The position numbers and the translations under genes are program-made. The notes under the pieces are model-generated. The model searched no databases. It was given only the letters and a program-made list of their open reading frames with translations, and was not told the DNA's origin. From CBETVX01 sp965539935 (lineage in GTDB: Bacteria; Bacillota; Clostridia; Peptostreptococcales; Caminicellaceae), in contig CBETVX010000026.1 of assembly GCA_965539935.1 (NCBI GenBank), positions 1 to 39,829 on the forward strand: a stretch of 39,829 nucleotides of DNA, given 5' to 3'. Shown here piece by piece: positions 16,260 through 26,009 of this stretch. Position 1 is the first letter of the stretch. Each line of letters begins with the position of its first letter.

Positions 16260-16520
16260 TTATTCTCCAAATCCACTTTCTACTAAATTAACTAATGCTT
16301 CCATAGCTTCTTTTTCATCTTCTCCATTTGTTATAATTTCAATCTCTGAGCCTTTAGAAGCTCCTAAACTCATTATACCGATTATTGATTTAGCATTTAT
16401 TACATTACTTCTAAATTCAATTTCTACATCACACTTATACTTAGATGCTTCCTTAGCAAGTAAATTAGCTGGTCTTGCATGAAGACCACTATTATTCACT
16501 ATTTTTACAGTTTTTTTCAT
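16260..16520 (-). CDS. ptsH: Phosphocarrier protein HPr
   Basis: The 86 residues match HPr: SGLHARPANLLAKEA contains the phosphorylated histidine (His14 here, His15 in standard numbering), and NAKSIIGIMSLGA holds the regulatory serine (Ser45, standard Ser46) used by HPr kinase. HPr takes phosphate from EI and passes it to the MtlA EIIA domain. The gene follows mtlD by 35 bases and ends the mtl gene group. A copy beside mtl, away from ptsI, is somewhat unusual. The conserved His and Ser mean it is not a Crh-like paralogue lacking His15. Confidence 0.95.
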   Translation of the reverse strand: MKKTVKIVNNSGLHARPANLLAKEASKYKCDVEIEFRSNVINAKSIIGIMSLGASKGSEIEIITNGEDEKEAMEALVNLVESGFGE

Positions 16521-16555
16521 ATATTTCTCCTCCTTGTATAATAATGGAAATTTAT

Positions 16556-17713
16556 TCAGCCTTCATTGCTAAGTAAGTATTGATTTATTATTAGTTTTAC
16601 TTCTTCAGAGTCTTTATTAAGTCCAGTAATCATTTCTATAGCTGAGTTTAATTCATTATCTCTGATTATTTGCTGCATTTTTACTGCATCCTCATCACCT
16701 TCATAGTCATAACATAATCCTGCTGCTATACCCTTTATAAGATTATCTGCTTGTATTCCATACTCTATTGTCCCTCTAAAGGGCTTTATTAGTCTATCGT
16801 TATAGCTTAATTTTCTTAAAGGTTGTCTTCCAACTCTTACAACTTCATCCTTTAAGTAAGGGTTTTTAAATCTTGATATAATCTTTTCTATATATGAAAG
16901 ATGAGCATCTAAATTAAATCCGTATTTTTCAATTAGAACTTTTCCACTTTCTTTCATAGCTTCTTTAACGATATCTTGAATATCATTATCCATAATACTT
17001 TCTCTAACTGTTTTGTAGCCATTTAAATATCCCAGATATGCAGTTATAGCATGGCCAGTATTTAATGTGAATATTTTTCTTTCAACATAGGCATATAAAT
17101 TATCTGTAAGCTCCATACCTTCAATTTGTGGAATTTCACCTTTAAATTGGTTTTTATCCACAATCCATTCTTTAAATTCTTCAACCATTACATGAATATC
17201 ATTCTCTTTATTATCTCCCATAGGTGGAACAATCCTATCCACTGCACAATTGACAAATCCTACATATTCATTAAGATACTCAATCTCTTTTTCATCTAAA
17301 TTTTTAATTACTTCATCTCTCAAGATTTCAGATGCCCCAACCATATTTTCACATGCAATAATATTTAGGTATTCTTTCTTTTCAGAATCGTATCTCTCCT
17401 TTATTCCTGTAGCAATGGTAGATGCAATTTTTCTTAAAACATTAGCTCCTACGGCAGTTGTTAATATACTTGCCTCTTGTATTTCTTTTATTATGCTATC
17501 ATCCATTGAAGATACTGCTGAAATATTTTTTACATACTCTTTCTTAACTGCTTCTCCTACTACCTCTACTAAATACTCTTTATTTTCATTAATTTGATTT
17601 ATGATGTTTGAATCAACATCTGCAAAAACAACATGGTAACCAGAATCGGATAATAGTTTTCCTATAAAACCTCTTCCGATATTTCCTGCTCCAAACTGAA
17701 TAGCTTTTTTCAT
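16556..17713 (-). CDS. mtlD: Mannitol-1-phosphate 5-dehydrogenase
   Basis: This enzyme oxidises mannitol-1-phosphate to fructose-6-phosphate with NAD+. The ATG at 17713 (MKKAIQFGAGNIGRG), with AGGGGA 6 bases upstream, is preferred to a TTG two codons earlier. The 385-residue length is typical. The N-terminal FGAGNIGRGFIG is the NAD-binding loop, and RKIFTLNTGHA contains the catalytic Lys of the polyol-specific long-chain dehydrogenase family. It follows mtlA after a stem-loop that may partly terminate transcription. Confidence 0.97.
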   Translation of the reverse strand: MKKAIQFGAGNIGRGFIGKLLSDSGYHVVFADVDSNIINQINENKEYLVEVVGEAVKKEYVKNISAVSSMDDSIIKEIQEASILTTAVGANVLRKIASTIATGIKERYDSEKKEYLNIIACENMVGASEILRDEVIKNLDEKEIEYLNEYVGFVNCAVDRIVPPMGDNKENDIHVMVEEFKEWIVDKNQFKGEIPQIEGMELTDNLYAYVERKIFTLNTGHAITAYLGYLNGYKTVRESIMDNDIQDIVKEAMKESGKVLIEKYGFNLDAHLSYIEKIISRFKNPYLKDEVVRVGRQPLRKLSYNDRLIKPFRGTIEYGIQADNLIKGIAAGLCYDYEGDEDAVKMQQIIRDNELNSAIEMITGLNKDSEEVKLIINQYLLSNEG

Positions 17714-17764
17714 AAACAATCCCCTCGCCTTCGCTATTATTAAGATTTATTATTGTAATTCTAT

Positions 17765-17832
17765 AAAAAGAAGAACCTATGGATTTTTTTACTTTTAGCT
17801 TGTTAAGAAAAAAGCATACCCAAAGGCTCTTC
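17765..17832 (-). terminator. Attenuating stem-loop between mtlA and mtlD
   Basis: On the minus strand GAAGAGCCTTTGGG (17832-17819) pairs, with G-U pairs and one mismatch, with TCCATAGGTTCTTC (17783-17770), followed by TTTTTAT. It lies 30 bases past the mtlA stop. Partial termination here would make mtlA more abundant than mtlD and ptsH. Confidence 0.55.
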
Positions 17833-17862
17833 AATTATCAAAATAATTTTAAGATTTACATC

Positions 17863-19743
17863 CTACTTATTAAGAGCTTTATAAATCTTTTCTACATCAT
17901 CAGTTTTTGAAAGTTCTTTGACTAATAATTCATCTTCTAAGGTTGATGCTAAGTTTGACAATATATTTAAATGGTCATTACCTTTGCCTGCTATCCCTAC
18001 TACTATATATGCTTTATTTCCATCTCCAAAATCTACGCCTTCAGGATATTGAAGTACTACTATTCCAGACTTTAATATCTCTTTTTTAGCCTCTGATACT
18101 CCATGGGGGATAGCTACACCATTACCAATATAAGTTGAAAGTTTTTCTTCTCTTTGATGCATAGCCTCAATATAGCTTTCTTTTACATATCCGCCCTTTA
18201 CTAATAAATTTCCAGCAAAGTCTATTGCATCTTTTTTATTTGCAGCTGATAGTCCTAGAACTATATTGTCTTTTTTAAGTATTCCTGTTTTTTCTACATT
18301 TTCACTTTTATCCTCTTTAATGGCACTATTAGTTAAATTGCCTTTTTTTTTGAGTTCTTCAACTAGTTCATCATATACTGGAGTTGCTACGAAATTATCT
18401 ATTGAGATATGTTTTTTATTTGGTGCCTTTACCTTTGCTCTTTCAGTTAAATTAGCATGAGTTATTATTATGTCGGCATCATCTGGTATATCATTTATTG
18501 CAGTATTTATAACAGTAACTCCTAGACCAGCTTTTTGAACTTTTTTTCTAAGGTTACTTGCACCCATGGCACTTGATCCCATTCCAGCATCACATGCAAC
18601 AACTATTTTCTTTACTGAACCATCTACTTCTACTTTTTCTTCTTTCTTATTTTTTAATTCTTTCATTTTTGAAGTTGCTTTATCTAAATCTTCTTCTGTT
18701 TGTCTTGAAGCTGCTCTCTTAACAAATACTGATGCTACTAAGAATGAAACAACAGTTGCTACTAATACACCAGCTATTACTCCGAAGAATCCTCCCTTAG
18801 GAGTCATTGCTAATACTGCAAAAATACTTCCTGGAGATGGTGTTGCTACAAGCCCTGCACCAAGTATTGAGAATGTCAGTACTCCACTTGCTCCCCCTGC
18901 AATTACTGCAAGAAGTAATGCTGGATTCATTAATACATATGGGAAATATATTTCATGTATACCACCTAAGAAGTGGATAATAATCGCACCTGGTGTTGAT
19001 TGTTTTACAGATCCTTTTCCAAATACAAAGTATGCTAATAATATACCTAAGCCTGGTCCAGGATTGGCTTCTATTAAGAACATGATTGACTTACCAAGTT
19101 CTTTAGCCTCTTGAATTCCTATAGGTCCTAATACACCGTGATTTATTGCATTATTTAAGAATAATATTTTACCTGGCTCAACAAATATTGATACCAGTGG
19201 TAATAAACCGGCATTAACAATTCCTTCAACAGCACCTTTTAATATATTATTTAAACTTAAAACTACTGGCCCAATTGCTAAATAAGCAATTATAGCTAAT
19301 ATCATACCAATTATCCCAGCTGAAAAGTTATTTACTAACATTTCAAAACCTGATGCTACTTTACCTTCAATTGCATCATCAAATTTTTTGATTACATATC
19401 CACCAATTGGTCCCATAATCATAGCTCCAAGGAACATTGGAATATCGGAACCAACTACAACACCCATAGTCGCCACTGCACCTACTACAGCTCCACGATT
19501 ACCACCTACTAATTTACCACCAGTATAACCAATTAGAATTGGAAGTAAATTAACTATCATTGGTCCAACTAAGGCACTAAGGTTTTCATTAGGAGTCCAT
19601 CCAGTCTCTATAAATAAAGCAGTTATTAATCCCCATGCTATAAATGCCCCTATATTTGGCATAACCATTCCACTTAAAAATCTTCCAAACTCCTGAATTC
19701 TTACTCTGATATCCTTTTCTTGTTTTACATTAGTACTATTCAT
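17863..19743 (-). CDS. mtlA: PTS mannitol transporter, EIICBA
   Basis: MtlA imports mannitol across the membrane and phosphorylates it to mannitol-1-phosphate. The 626 residues show the full C-B-A order. EIIC spans about 1-345 with many membrane helices and the GGIHEIYFPYV substrate motif (260-270). EIIB follows with VVACDAGMGSSAMG and phospho-Cys384. EIIA runs from about 487 to the end, with GVAIPHGV containing phospho-His547. In many clostridia EIIA is a separate MtlF; here it is fused. The ATG at 19743 has AAAGGAGGT about 7 bases upstream. The gene begins 18 bases after mtlR. Confidence 0.97.
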   Translation of the reverse strand: MNSTNVKQEKDIRVRIQEFGRFLSGMVMPNIGAFIAWGLITALFIETGWTPNENLSALVGPMIVNLLPILIGYTGGKLVGGNRGAVVGAVATMGVVVGSDIPMFLGAMIMGPIGGYVIKKFDDAIEGKVASGFEMLVNNFSAGIIGMILAIIAYLAIGPVVLSLNNILKGAVEGIVNAGLLPLVSIFVEPGKILFLNNAINHGVLGPIGIQEAKELGKSIMFLIEANPGPGLGILLAYFVFGKGSVKQSTPGAIIIHFLGGIHEIYFPYVLMNPALLLAVIAGGASGVLTFSILGAGLVATPSPGSIFAVLAMTPKGGFFGVIAGVLVATVVSFLVASVFVKRAASRQTEEDLDKATSKMKELKNKKEEKVEVDGSVKKIVVACDAGMGSSAMGASNLRKKVQKAGLGVTVINTAINDIPDDADIIITHANLTERAKVKAPNKKHISIDNFVATPVYDELVEELKKKGNLTNSAIKEDKSENVEKTGILKKDNIVLGLSAANKKDAIDFAGNLLVKGGYVKESYIEAMHQREEKLSTYIGNGVAIPHGVSEAKKEILKSGIVVLQYPEGVDFGDGNKAYIVVGIAGKGNDHLNILSNLASTLEDELLVKELSKTDDVEKIYKALNK

Positions 19744-19761
19744 TTTTTGACCTCCTTTTAA

Positions 19762-21852
19762 TTATCTCCTTAGATTAAAATACCAATCCTCAATTACTTC
19801 GTAAATGTATTTATATAGTTCATTTTCACTCATATCATTTAGGATTTTTTCTTTGAATAATTCTTGACTTATTCTACTAATTGTTTCAATAAATTCTTTA
19901 TCTATATCTTTAGGTGCTAATAGAACAATTACAAAGCTAATATTATTCTCATTGATTTTAAGTTTATCTTTTAGCTTTAATATGCCCACATGAAGCTCAT
20001 CTATTGCATGGCTCCTACAATGTACAACTATTGTTCCTGACTCATCAAGTACAAATCTACCTAATGATTCCCTTCTAATTATATCCTTCTTCAAAGTTTC
20101 ATATTCTTCAGCAGTGTCAGTATATATTTCACTAATTTTTTCTATAATATCCTTGTAAGAGTACAATTCTACATCATTAAAATATTTGAAATTATTTAAT
20201 ACCTGAAGGGCTGCCTTCCCATAATTTATGTTTTTAATTATACTCTCTTTTAAATCCCTCATATTTTTATTGTTTTGTTTTAATATGGTTTTACTAGATA
20301 TATTATCAATCACTGCCTTGATTTTTATCTTGTCTTCTTCAAGCAAGAAAGGATTTACAATAACTGTAGTCATATCCTTATAGTCAAAGGGTACAGTTGA
20401 AACAATAAAATCCCATGATACATCCTTAAGGTCACCGTTGCTTAACTGTGTAAATGAGACTGTATCAACAACCTTTAGATTTGAAAACTCCTTCTCTAAT
20501 TTAGATGATAGTAATCTAGAGGTTCCTATTCCACTGGGACATACCACTAATACGTTAAATCTATAGCTCTTTGCCCTTTCTATTGCCCCACCAATGTGAA
20601 GGGCAATATATCCCACTTCTGTATCAGGAACTTTTAAGCTTAGCTCATCCTCTAAAATTTTTGAAGCCTCTTTAGATAATTCAAATAACTTGGGATAATT
20701 ATTTTTTATTTGATCTAGAAGAGGATTTCTTATATCCATATTCATCTTTAGTCTTTTAATTGCCGGTTCAAGATGTATGGCCAAGTCGATTAATATTTTG
20801 TCATCTTGCATTAGCTTAATATTTAATTTTGAATCAAAATACCCTATAATTTTTCTAGCAATCTTAACAATTTTATATTTTTCAATGAAAAAATCTTCAT
20901 TTATATTATTTTTTCTATCAAAATATTTTCTTGATCCCATTAAGTGCATCGTTATATATCCTACTTCATCTATTGGAATCTCTATAGCAAAAGCTTCTTC
21001 AATATCATTTGCTAACTTTTGAGCTAATGAAAACTCTTCATTATTTTTTAACCCTTCTAAAAACACATTATCAATTTTTATCTTTTCGCCGTTCTTGATC
21101 CTTTCTATAACTAGAGCGATATGAACAATAAGGGCTACATATTGGCTATCATTCAATTGGTTATTTGATAGTTTTTCCATGTCATAAACTATTTTTTCAA
21201 TAGTTTCAATAGACTCTTTATCGATCATATTTAAAAGTCTATTTCTTGTTCTGATTTTGATGGAATCCTTTTCATTTACATCATTATTTTCAAGTGAGTT
21301 TTTTAATATATCTAATATTTCTTTGTATGAGTGAGTTTTATATATTAAACTTACCATCAGCTTTCTCAGTAGAGTTTCATCGCCATCAATATAAACTCCA
21401 ACTCCAGGCTTCCTAATAAGTCTTATGTTGTATTTGTTTAGTGCATCTTCAACTTTATCTAAATCGAAACTAATAGTTCCTCCTGTAACATTTAATTCTG
21501 ATTGGAACCTATATATTTTTATAGGTTCTTTACTCTTTAGTAACTCTATTAGTATAAATAATTGCCTTTCCTCTGGGGTGTATTTTTTTTTGAATTTATT
21601 ATTAGTCAAAAGTTCTTTTAATCTAATCTTTTCTTCTGCTTCTCCCTCTATAACTAATCCATATCCTGGTTTTTTTATTAGATTAAACCTATGTTCTTTT
21701 AAATACTTTTCTATATTAGGCATCTTTCTAAGAATAGTCCTTGAGCTAACATTAAGTTTATTAGCCAAGAAGTCTGTTGTTATTGGTTCGGAATTTTCTG
21801 ACAGAATTTGGATTATTTTCTTAGATTTGTTGTCTAGCTTGTTTTTTTTCAT
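19762..21852 (-). CDS. mtlR: Mannitol operon activator, MtlR/BglG-type
   Basis: This transcriptional activator is controlled by PTS phosphorylation. I place the start at ATG 21852 (MKKNKLDNKSKK) with GGGAGA upstream; a GTG at 21897 would add 15 residues but lacks a good site. The 696 residues contain two N-terminal helix-turn-helix regions (LSENSEPITTDFLANKLNVS near the start), two PRD domains in the middle, an EIIB-like domain with VCPSGIGTSRLL, and a C-terminal EIIA-like domain with VVHCRSHAIDEL. This is the domain order of MtlR from Bacillus. It is immediately upstream of mtlA and should activate it when mannitol is present. Confidence 0.93.
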   Translation of the reverse strand: MKKNKLDNKSKKIIQILSENSEPITTDFLANKLNVSSRTILRKMPNIEKYLKEHRFNLIKKPGYGLVIEGEAEEKIRLKELLTNNKFKKKYTPEERQLFILIELLKSKEPIKIYRFQSELNVTGGTISFDLDKVEDALNKYNIRLIRKPGVGVYIDGDETLLRKLMVSLIYKTHSYKEILDILKNSLENNDVNEKDSIKIRTRNRLLNMIDKESIETIEKIVYDMEKLSNNQLNDSQYVALIVHIALVIERIKNGEKIKIDNVFLEGLKNNEEFSLAQKLANDIEEAFAIEIPIDEVGYITMHLMGSRKYFDRKNNINEDFFIEKYKIVKIARKIIGYFDSKLNIKLMQDDKILIDLAIHLEPAIKRLKMNMDIRNPLLDQIKNNYPKLFELSKEASKILEDELSLKVPDTEVGYIALHIGGAIERAKSYRFNVLVVCPSGIGTSRLLSSKLEKEFSNLKVVDTVSFTQLSNGDLKDVSWDFIVSTVPFDYKDMTTVIVNPFLLEEDKIKIKAVIDNISSKTILKQNNKNMRDLKESIIKNINYGKAALQVLNNFKYFNDVELYSYKDIIEKISEIYTDTAEEYETLKKDIIRRESLGRFVLDESGTIVVHCRSHAIDELHVGILKLKDKLKINENNISFVIVLLAPKDIDKEFIETISRISQELFKEKILNDMSENELYKYIYEVIEDWYFNLRR

Positions 21853-22161
21853 CTTTATCTCTCCCGGAAAAGAAAACGTTTCACTAAGCAAGTGCACTTA
21901 TTTTCTTAATTTAATACTATATAATAATCCTTGAAGTTTCAATCTTTAGTTAGCTTTGTCATGTCATAATTGATTAGTGACATTTTTTAAGATAATTGAA
22001 ATTACTAAAGTGCAGATGGGATTTGCTATAAAAAATCTTTAATACACATTTCATTTTTCTCAATTTTCTTATTTTTATGTATATAAAAAAAGGTTGTATC
22101 GAATGACATCAAATTCCTTCGATACAACTCTCTTTAATAATAAAACATATTCTATTTAGAA
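21853..22161. other. Gene-free stretch between glmM and mtlR
   Basis: This holds the glmM terminator and the presumed mtlR promoter region. About 20 bases before the mtlR ribosome binding site is a small palindrome, GAAACGTTTTC read on the minus strand. It is reminiscent of a catabolite-response (cre) site but lacks one base of the consensus. Confidence 0.4.
22085..22128 (-). terminator. Terminator of glmM
   Basis: On the minus strand GTTGTATCGAA (22128-22118) pairs perfectly with TTCGATACAAC (22103-22093), with a 14-base loop, and is followed by CTTTTTTTAT. It lies about 35 bases past the glmM stop. This is a classic intrinsic terminator. Confidence 0.85.
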
Positions 22162-23508
22162 CTAATTTAGTCTTTCCTCAATTATCTCTACAAGCTCCCT
22201 TGCATATTTATCTAATTTCTCTATGTCACTGCCTTCTAACATAACTCTTACAAGGGGTTCTGTTCCGGAAGGTCTTATAAGTATTCTCCCATCATCTTTC
22301 ATTAAGTCTTCAATTTCTTTTATTCTGTTAGTTATTACTTCATCATCAAGATATTTAGTTTTATTTTCTGGTCTTACTTTGGCATTCTTAAGTACTTGAG
22401 GGTATTTAGTCATGATTTTTCCAATCTGTGATAGGGACTTGTTACTTTTTTTAACTACCGATAACAATTGAACAGCTGAAAGAAGTCCATCCCCTGTAGT
22501 ATTATGTTCTAAAAATATAATATGTCCTGATTGCTCACCACCTAGAATATATCCATTTTCCCTCATAGCTTCAAGTACATATCTATCTCCAACTTTAGTC
22601 TTTATAATTTTACAATTTTTTTCTTTAAGTGCCTTCTCAAGTCCAATATTACTCATAACTGTAGCCACTAAGGTATTATCCTTCAGTTTACCTTCTTCTT
22701 TTAAATTATTACCACATATAGCCATAATTTTATCTCCGTCAACGATATTCCCAAGCTCATCTACCGCTATAAGTCTATCTGCATCTCCATCAAAGGATAA
22801 CCCAACATCAGCTCCAGTTTTTATCACAAAATCTTGTATAACTTCAGGATGGGTTGAACCACAATTATAATTAATATTTAGCCCGTCAGGATTATCATTA
22901 ATTACATGGACCTGAGCACCTAACTCAGTAAGGGCTATTGGTGCAGATCTAAAGGATGCTCCATTACCACAATCTATAGCTATTTTCATTCCACTAAAAT
23001 CCACATCAATAGTAGACTTTATAAAGTCTATATAATCCTTAATTGGATTTTCCTTTAATATTTTCTTTCCTACTTCCTTACCACTTGGTAAATTTTCGAT
23101 ATCCTTTTCCATAAATATATATTCTTCAATTTTTTCCTCTACTTCATCAGGCAATTTAAATCCATCTTTATTGAAAAACTTTATCCCGTTATACTCTACT
23201 GGATTATGGGATGCTGATATTACTACTCCAGCGTCAGCATTGTATTTTCTTGTAAGGTATGCTACTGCAGGTGTAGGTACTACTCCTACACATATTGCAT
23301 CACAGCCTGTAGAAAGGATACCTGAAATTAGCGCAGCTTCAAGCATATCTCCAGATATTCTCGTATCTTTTCCTACTAATATTTTAGCTTTTCTTTTTCC
23401 TTCTGCTAATACATATGCTCCTATTTGTCCAAGTTTATATGTTAATTCACATGTAAGTTCTTTATTTGCAATACCCCTTACTCCATCAGTCCCAAAAAGT
23501 TTTCCCAT
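22162..23508 (-). CDS. glmM: Phosphoglucosamine mutase
   Basis: GlmM converts glucosamine-6-phosphate to glucosamine-1-phosphate for UDP-GlcNAc synthesis. The chosen ATG at 23508 (MGKLFGTDGVRGIANKE) lies 6 bases from GGAGGG; a GTG one codon upstream is too close. The 448 residues carry the active-site serine loop VVISASHNPVEYNG, the metal-binding DGDADR loop, GGEQSGH and the C-terminal RPSGTEPLVRVM. It usually sits behind cdaA-cdaR, and GlmM is known to modulate CdaA. Here the bkd/vor and cstA genes separate it from them by about 11 kb. Confidence 0.97.
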   Translation of the reverse strand: MGKLFGTDGVRGIANKELTCELTYKLGQIGAYVLAEGKRKAKILVGKDTRISGDMLEAALISGILSTGCDAICVGVVPTPAVAYLTRKYNADAGVVISASHNPVEYNGIKFFNKDGFKLPDEVEEKIEEYIFMEKDIENLPSGKEVGKKILKENPIKDYIDFIKSTIDVDFSGMKIAIDCGNGASFRSAPIALTELGAQVHVINDNPDGLNINYNCGSTHPEVIQDFVIKTGADVGLSFDGDADRLIAVDELGNIVDGDKIMAICGNNLKEEGKLKDNTLVATVMSNIGLEKALKEKNCKIIKTKVGDRYVLEAMRENGYILGGEQSGHIIFLEHNTTGDGLLSAVQLLSVVKKSNKSLSQIGKIMTKYPQVLKNAKVRPENKTKYLDDEVITNRIKEIEDLMKDDGRILIRPSGTEPLVRVMLEGSDIEKLDKYARELVEIIEERLN

Positions 23509-23629
23509 CACTTACCCTCCAAATCATATTTAGTATTGATTTTTTATAGTCTTTTATATTTTATCATATTGGTATTATGCTATCAATTATGCCCATTATT
23601 ATTTGGAAGTTCCGTGAAAATTGACAATA

Positions 23630-23661
23630 TTTTAGGGACTACTTAAATGTAGTCCCTAAAA
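23630..23661 (-). terminator. Terminator of cstA
   Basis: A perfect 12-base inverted repeat (TTTTAGGGACTA at 23630-23641, TAGTCCCTAAAA at 23650-23661) with an 8-base loop lies about 24 bases past the cstA stop. The U-tract is short, so efficiency is uncertain. Confidence 0.6.
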
Positions 23662-23684
23662 TTATATTTATTTAATTAGTTTAA

Positions 23685-25301
23685 TTATTCGTTACTTACT
23701 TCAGAAGCTCCACCGGATAAAATTTTATATGACTGCTTGATTAGTACTAATGCTAATATAAATAGTAATACTCCAAAGAATACTAAAATGAAGTTTCCAG
23801 CTGCTATATTTGACTTAACAAGAAGTACTAATGCAGTAAGTGTTACTATAAACATGAATATCATTGGATAAACAAACATTTTATTGTTCTTACCATTCTT
23901 AGCCATCCAAGCAGCTAGAGCAAGAAGTGCAAGGGCAGCTAATAATTGGTTTGCTGATCCAAATAGTGGCCATACCTTTGCCCAACCGGCAACTGCTAAC
24001 CATCCACCTAAAGCAACTGTTATAGCAGTTGAAATAAATCTATTAGTTGCAAGTATGCTTTGTTCTTCTTTGCTTTCATCTTCAAAGAACTCTTGGAAGA
24101 TAAATCTTGCAAGCCTTGTAGCTGTATCAAGACTTGTTAATGCAAAGGCTGATATAGCTAATGCTGCAAAGGGCTTACCTACTTCAAGTGGAACACCAAT
24201 CTTAGTCATAAATGTACCTACACCTGTTGCAAATACGTTTACTGGTCCACCATCACCTAATAATTCACTTAATTTATCTCCACCTATATATGCAGCAGTT
24301 ATTAAAGCAATAATACCAAGAACACCTTCTATTAACATACCACCATATCCAATAATCTTAGTATCTTCTTCTCTATCTACCTGCTTAGATGAAGTCCCTG
24401 AACCAACTAGTGAGTGGAATCCAGATATTGCACCACATGCAACTACAACGAATAACATTGGGAAAAGATAACTACCGTCTACATTGAATCCAGTAAATGC
24501 TGCAAGCTGTAAGCTTGGTCTATACATTATTAATCCTAATACTGCACCAATAATCATTGCATAAAGTAAATATGAGTTCAAATAATCCCTTGGCTGTAAT
24601 AAAATCCAAACTGGTGTAACTGAAGCTATAAATATATATACTAGAATTAAAGCTATCCAAGTTTTTAATGAAAGCACTATTGGGAATTTCATTCCTGCCC
24701 AAATACATGCAAATAATAAAACTACCCCTATAATACTACCAATTGTTAGAGATACACCTCTCCTATATACGGCAAAACCAAATACAATAGCTAAAACTAT
24801 AAATAACAATGAAGCTGTTGCCGCAGATGGTGTACTTACAAAAGTACCTGCAACTACATTAACAAATGCTGCTACTACTAGAAGTAAAGTTAACCAAGCA
24901 AAAATTGCAAATAATTTTTTACCTGTTTTTCCTATACTAGTTTCGATTATTTGTCCAACTGATTTACCATCATGTCTTACTGATGCAAATAGTGAACCAA
25001 AGTCGTGAACTCCACCAAAGAAAATACTACCTAAAACAACCCATAATGTTACTGGAACCCATCCAAACACTGCTGCTGTAATAGGTCCGACAATTGGTCC
25101 TGCCCCTGCGATTGATGCAAAGTGATGACCTAAAACTACAGGTGCACTTGCTGGGACATAGTCAACTCCATCATTAAGAGTGTGAGCTGGCGTAGTTCTT
25201 GAAGAGTCTATTCCCCACTCCTTACATAGCCATGCTCCATAGGTTGCATATGCAATAACAAATGCAATAATGGCAAATAGAACTAAAAATAATGAGTTCA
25301 T
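23685..25301 (-). CDS. cstA: CstA-family carbon starvation / pyruvate or peptide transporter
   Basis: This 538-residue polytopic membrane protein (about 13 hydrophobic helices) has the CstA signature near its N-terminus: DGVDYVPASAPVVLGHHFASIAGAG in two parts, then GPITAAVFGWVP and GGVHDFGSLFASVRHDG. CstA/BtsT proteins take up pyruvate or small peptides when carbon is scarce. The protein is shorter than E. coli CstA (about 700 residues) and lacks the long C-terminal extension, as is common in Firmicutes. The ATG at 25301 follows AAGGGGG. The gene is 27 bases downstream of an unknown gene and ends at a terminator, making a two-gene unit. Confidence 0.92.
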   Translation of the reverse strand: MNSLFLVLFAIIAFVIAYATYGAWLCKEWGIDSSRTTPAHTLNDGVDYVPASAPVVLGHHFASIAGAGPIVGPITAAVFGWVPVTLWVVLGSIFFGGVHDFGSLFASVRHDGKSVGQIIETSIGKTGKKLFAIFAWLTLLLVVAAFVNVVAGTFVSTPSAATASLLFIVLAIVFGFAVYRRGVSLTIGSIIGVVLLFACIWAGMKFPIVLSLKTWIALILVYIFIASVTPVWILLQPRDYLNSYLLYAMIIGAVLGLIMYRPSLQLAAFTGFNVDGSYLFPMLFVVVACGAISGFHSLVGSGTSSKQVDREEDTKIIGYGGMLIEGVLGIIALITAAYIGGDKLSELLGDGGPVNVFATGVGTFMTKIGVPLEVGKPFAALAISAFALTSLDTATRLARFIFQEFFEDESKEEQSILATNRFISTAITVALGGWLAVAGWAKVWPLFGSANQLLAALALLALAAWMAKNGKNNKMFVYPMIFMFIVTLTALVLLVKSNIAAGNFILVFFGVLLFILALVLIKQSYKILSGGASEVSNE

Positions 25302-25328
25302 AATAAATCCCCCTTAAAAAATATTTTA

Positions 25329-25826
25329 TTATAAAGGTCGATAAAATTTATCAACCTTTTTAGCTTTTTTACTGGTCACGACTTTATTATCCTTAAGTCC
25401 AACTAATACAATTCTTATATCAGCCCAACCCTTAAAACCAAACATAAAACCTTTTTGGTAATTAAATCTTTTAATTTTTTTAACTGAATCGTTTTCCTCT
25501 ATTTTGTCAACAACTATTACTCCTGTAATAGTTGTTGACATATGCTCATTATGGGGGTCTATTAAATCTTCAATGCTCTTTTTAAGTGTTTTTATAAATT
25601 GTTCTAAAAAATCTTCATTAAAACTTTCTGATTTTTTCAGGAATATAAATTCATTATTTTCAAATGCATAAATAGTTGCCTTTTTAGTTACAATATATCT
25701 TTCATTTCTTACATTGAAACCTGCAAAGATATCAAATATAACGTTTTCATATTCATGATTTTCTTGAATATCAAAATTATTAGAAAGTCCTTGTACTATT
25801 TTACTTTTATAGGTCTCAAAATTCAT
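25329..25826 (-). CDS. Unknown protein encoded directly before cstA
   Basis: This 165-residue soluble protein starts at ATG 25826 with GGTGATAAG upstream. It is mixed alpha/beta with no membrane helix or signal peptide. Landmarks are NVRNERYIVTKKATIYAFEN (39-58), a helical SFNEDFLEQFIKTLKKSIEDL, and a basic C-terminus (VTSKKAKKVDKFYRPL). I do not recognise a family. Close coupling to cstA suggests a role in regulating or stabilising the transporter, or in the same starvation response. Confidence 0.7.
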   Translation of the reverse strand: MNFETYKSKIVQGLSNNFDIQENHEYENVIFDIFAGFNVRNERYIVTKKATIYAFENNEFIFLKKSESFNEDFLEQFIKTLKKSIEDLIDPHNEHMSTTITGVIVVDKIEENDSVKKIKRFNYQKGFMFGFKGWADIRIVLVGLKDNKVVTSKKAKKVDKFYRPL

Positions 25827-25963
25827 CTTATCACCATTAGTTTTAAAATTTGTTCTCTTATATTAATATATATTAAATACTACTTATAATTAATAGTAAA
25901 ATTTTTAGTTGCAGTTTTTTATGTCTAAAATGTAATATTTCTTGCCTAAAGTGCATGGACGGT

Positions 25964-25998
25964 AAAAGGGTAGATGAGATAATCTCATCTACCCTTTT
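25964..25998. terminator. Bidirectional terminator after the VOR operon
   Basis: AAAAGGGTAGATGAGA (25964-25979) and TCTCATCTACCCTTTT (25983-25998) form a perfect 16-pair stem with a 3-base loop. T-runs follow on both strands. It lies 11 bases past the stop of the gamma subunit gene and separates it from the cstA unit. Confidence 0.9.
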
Positions 25999-26009
25999 TT
26001 TTTAGTATA

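Noticed and set aside
21861..21885. Catabolite-response (cre) site before mtlR
   Set aside because: The palindrome GAAACGTTTTC lacks one base of the spacing in the cre consensus, so it is only noted as a possible operator.
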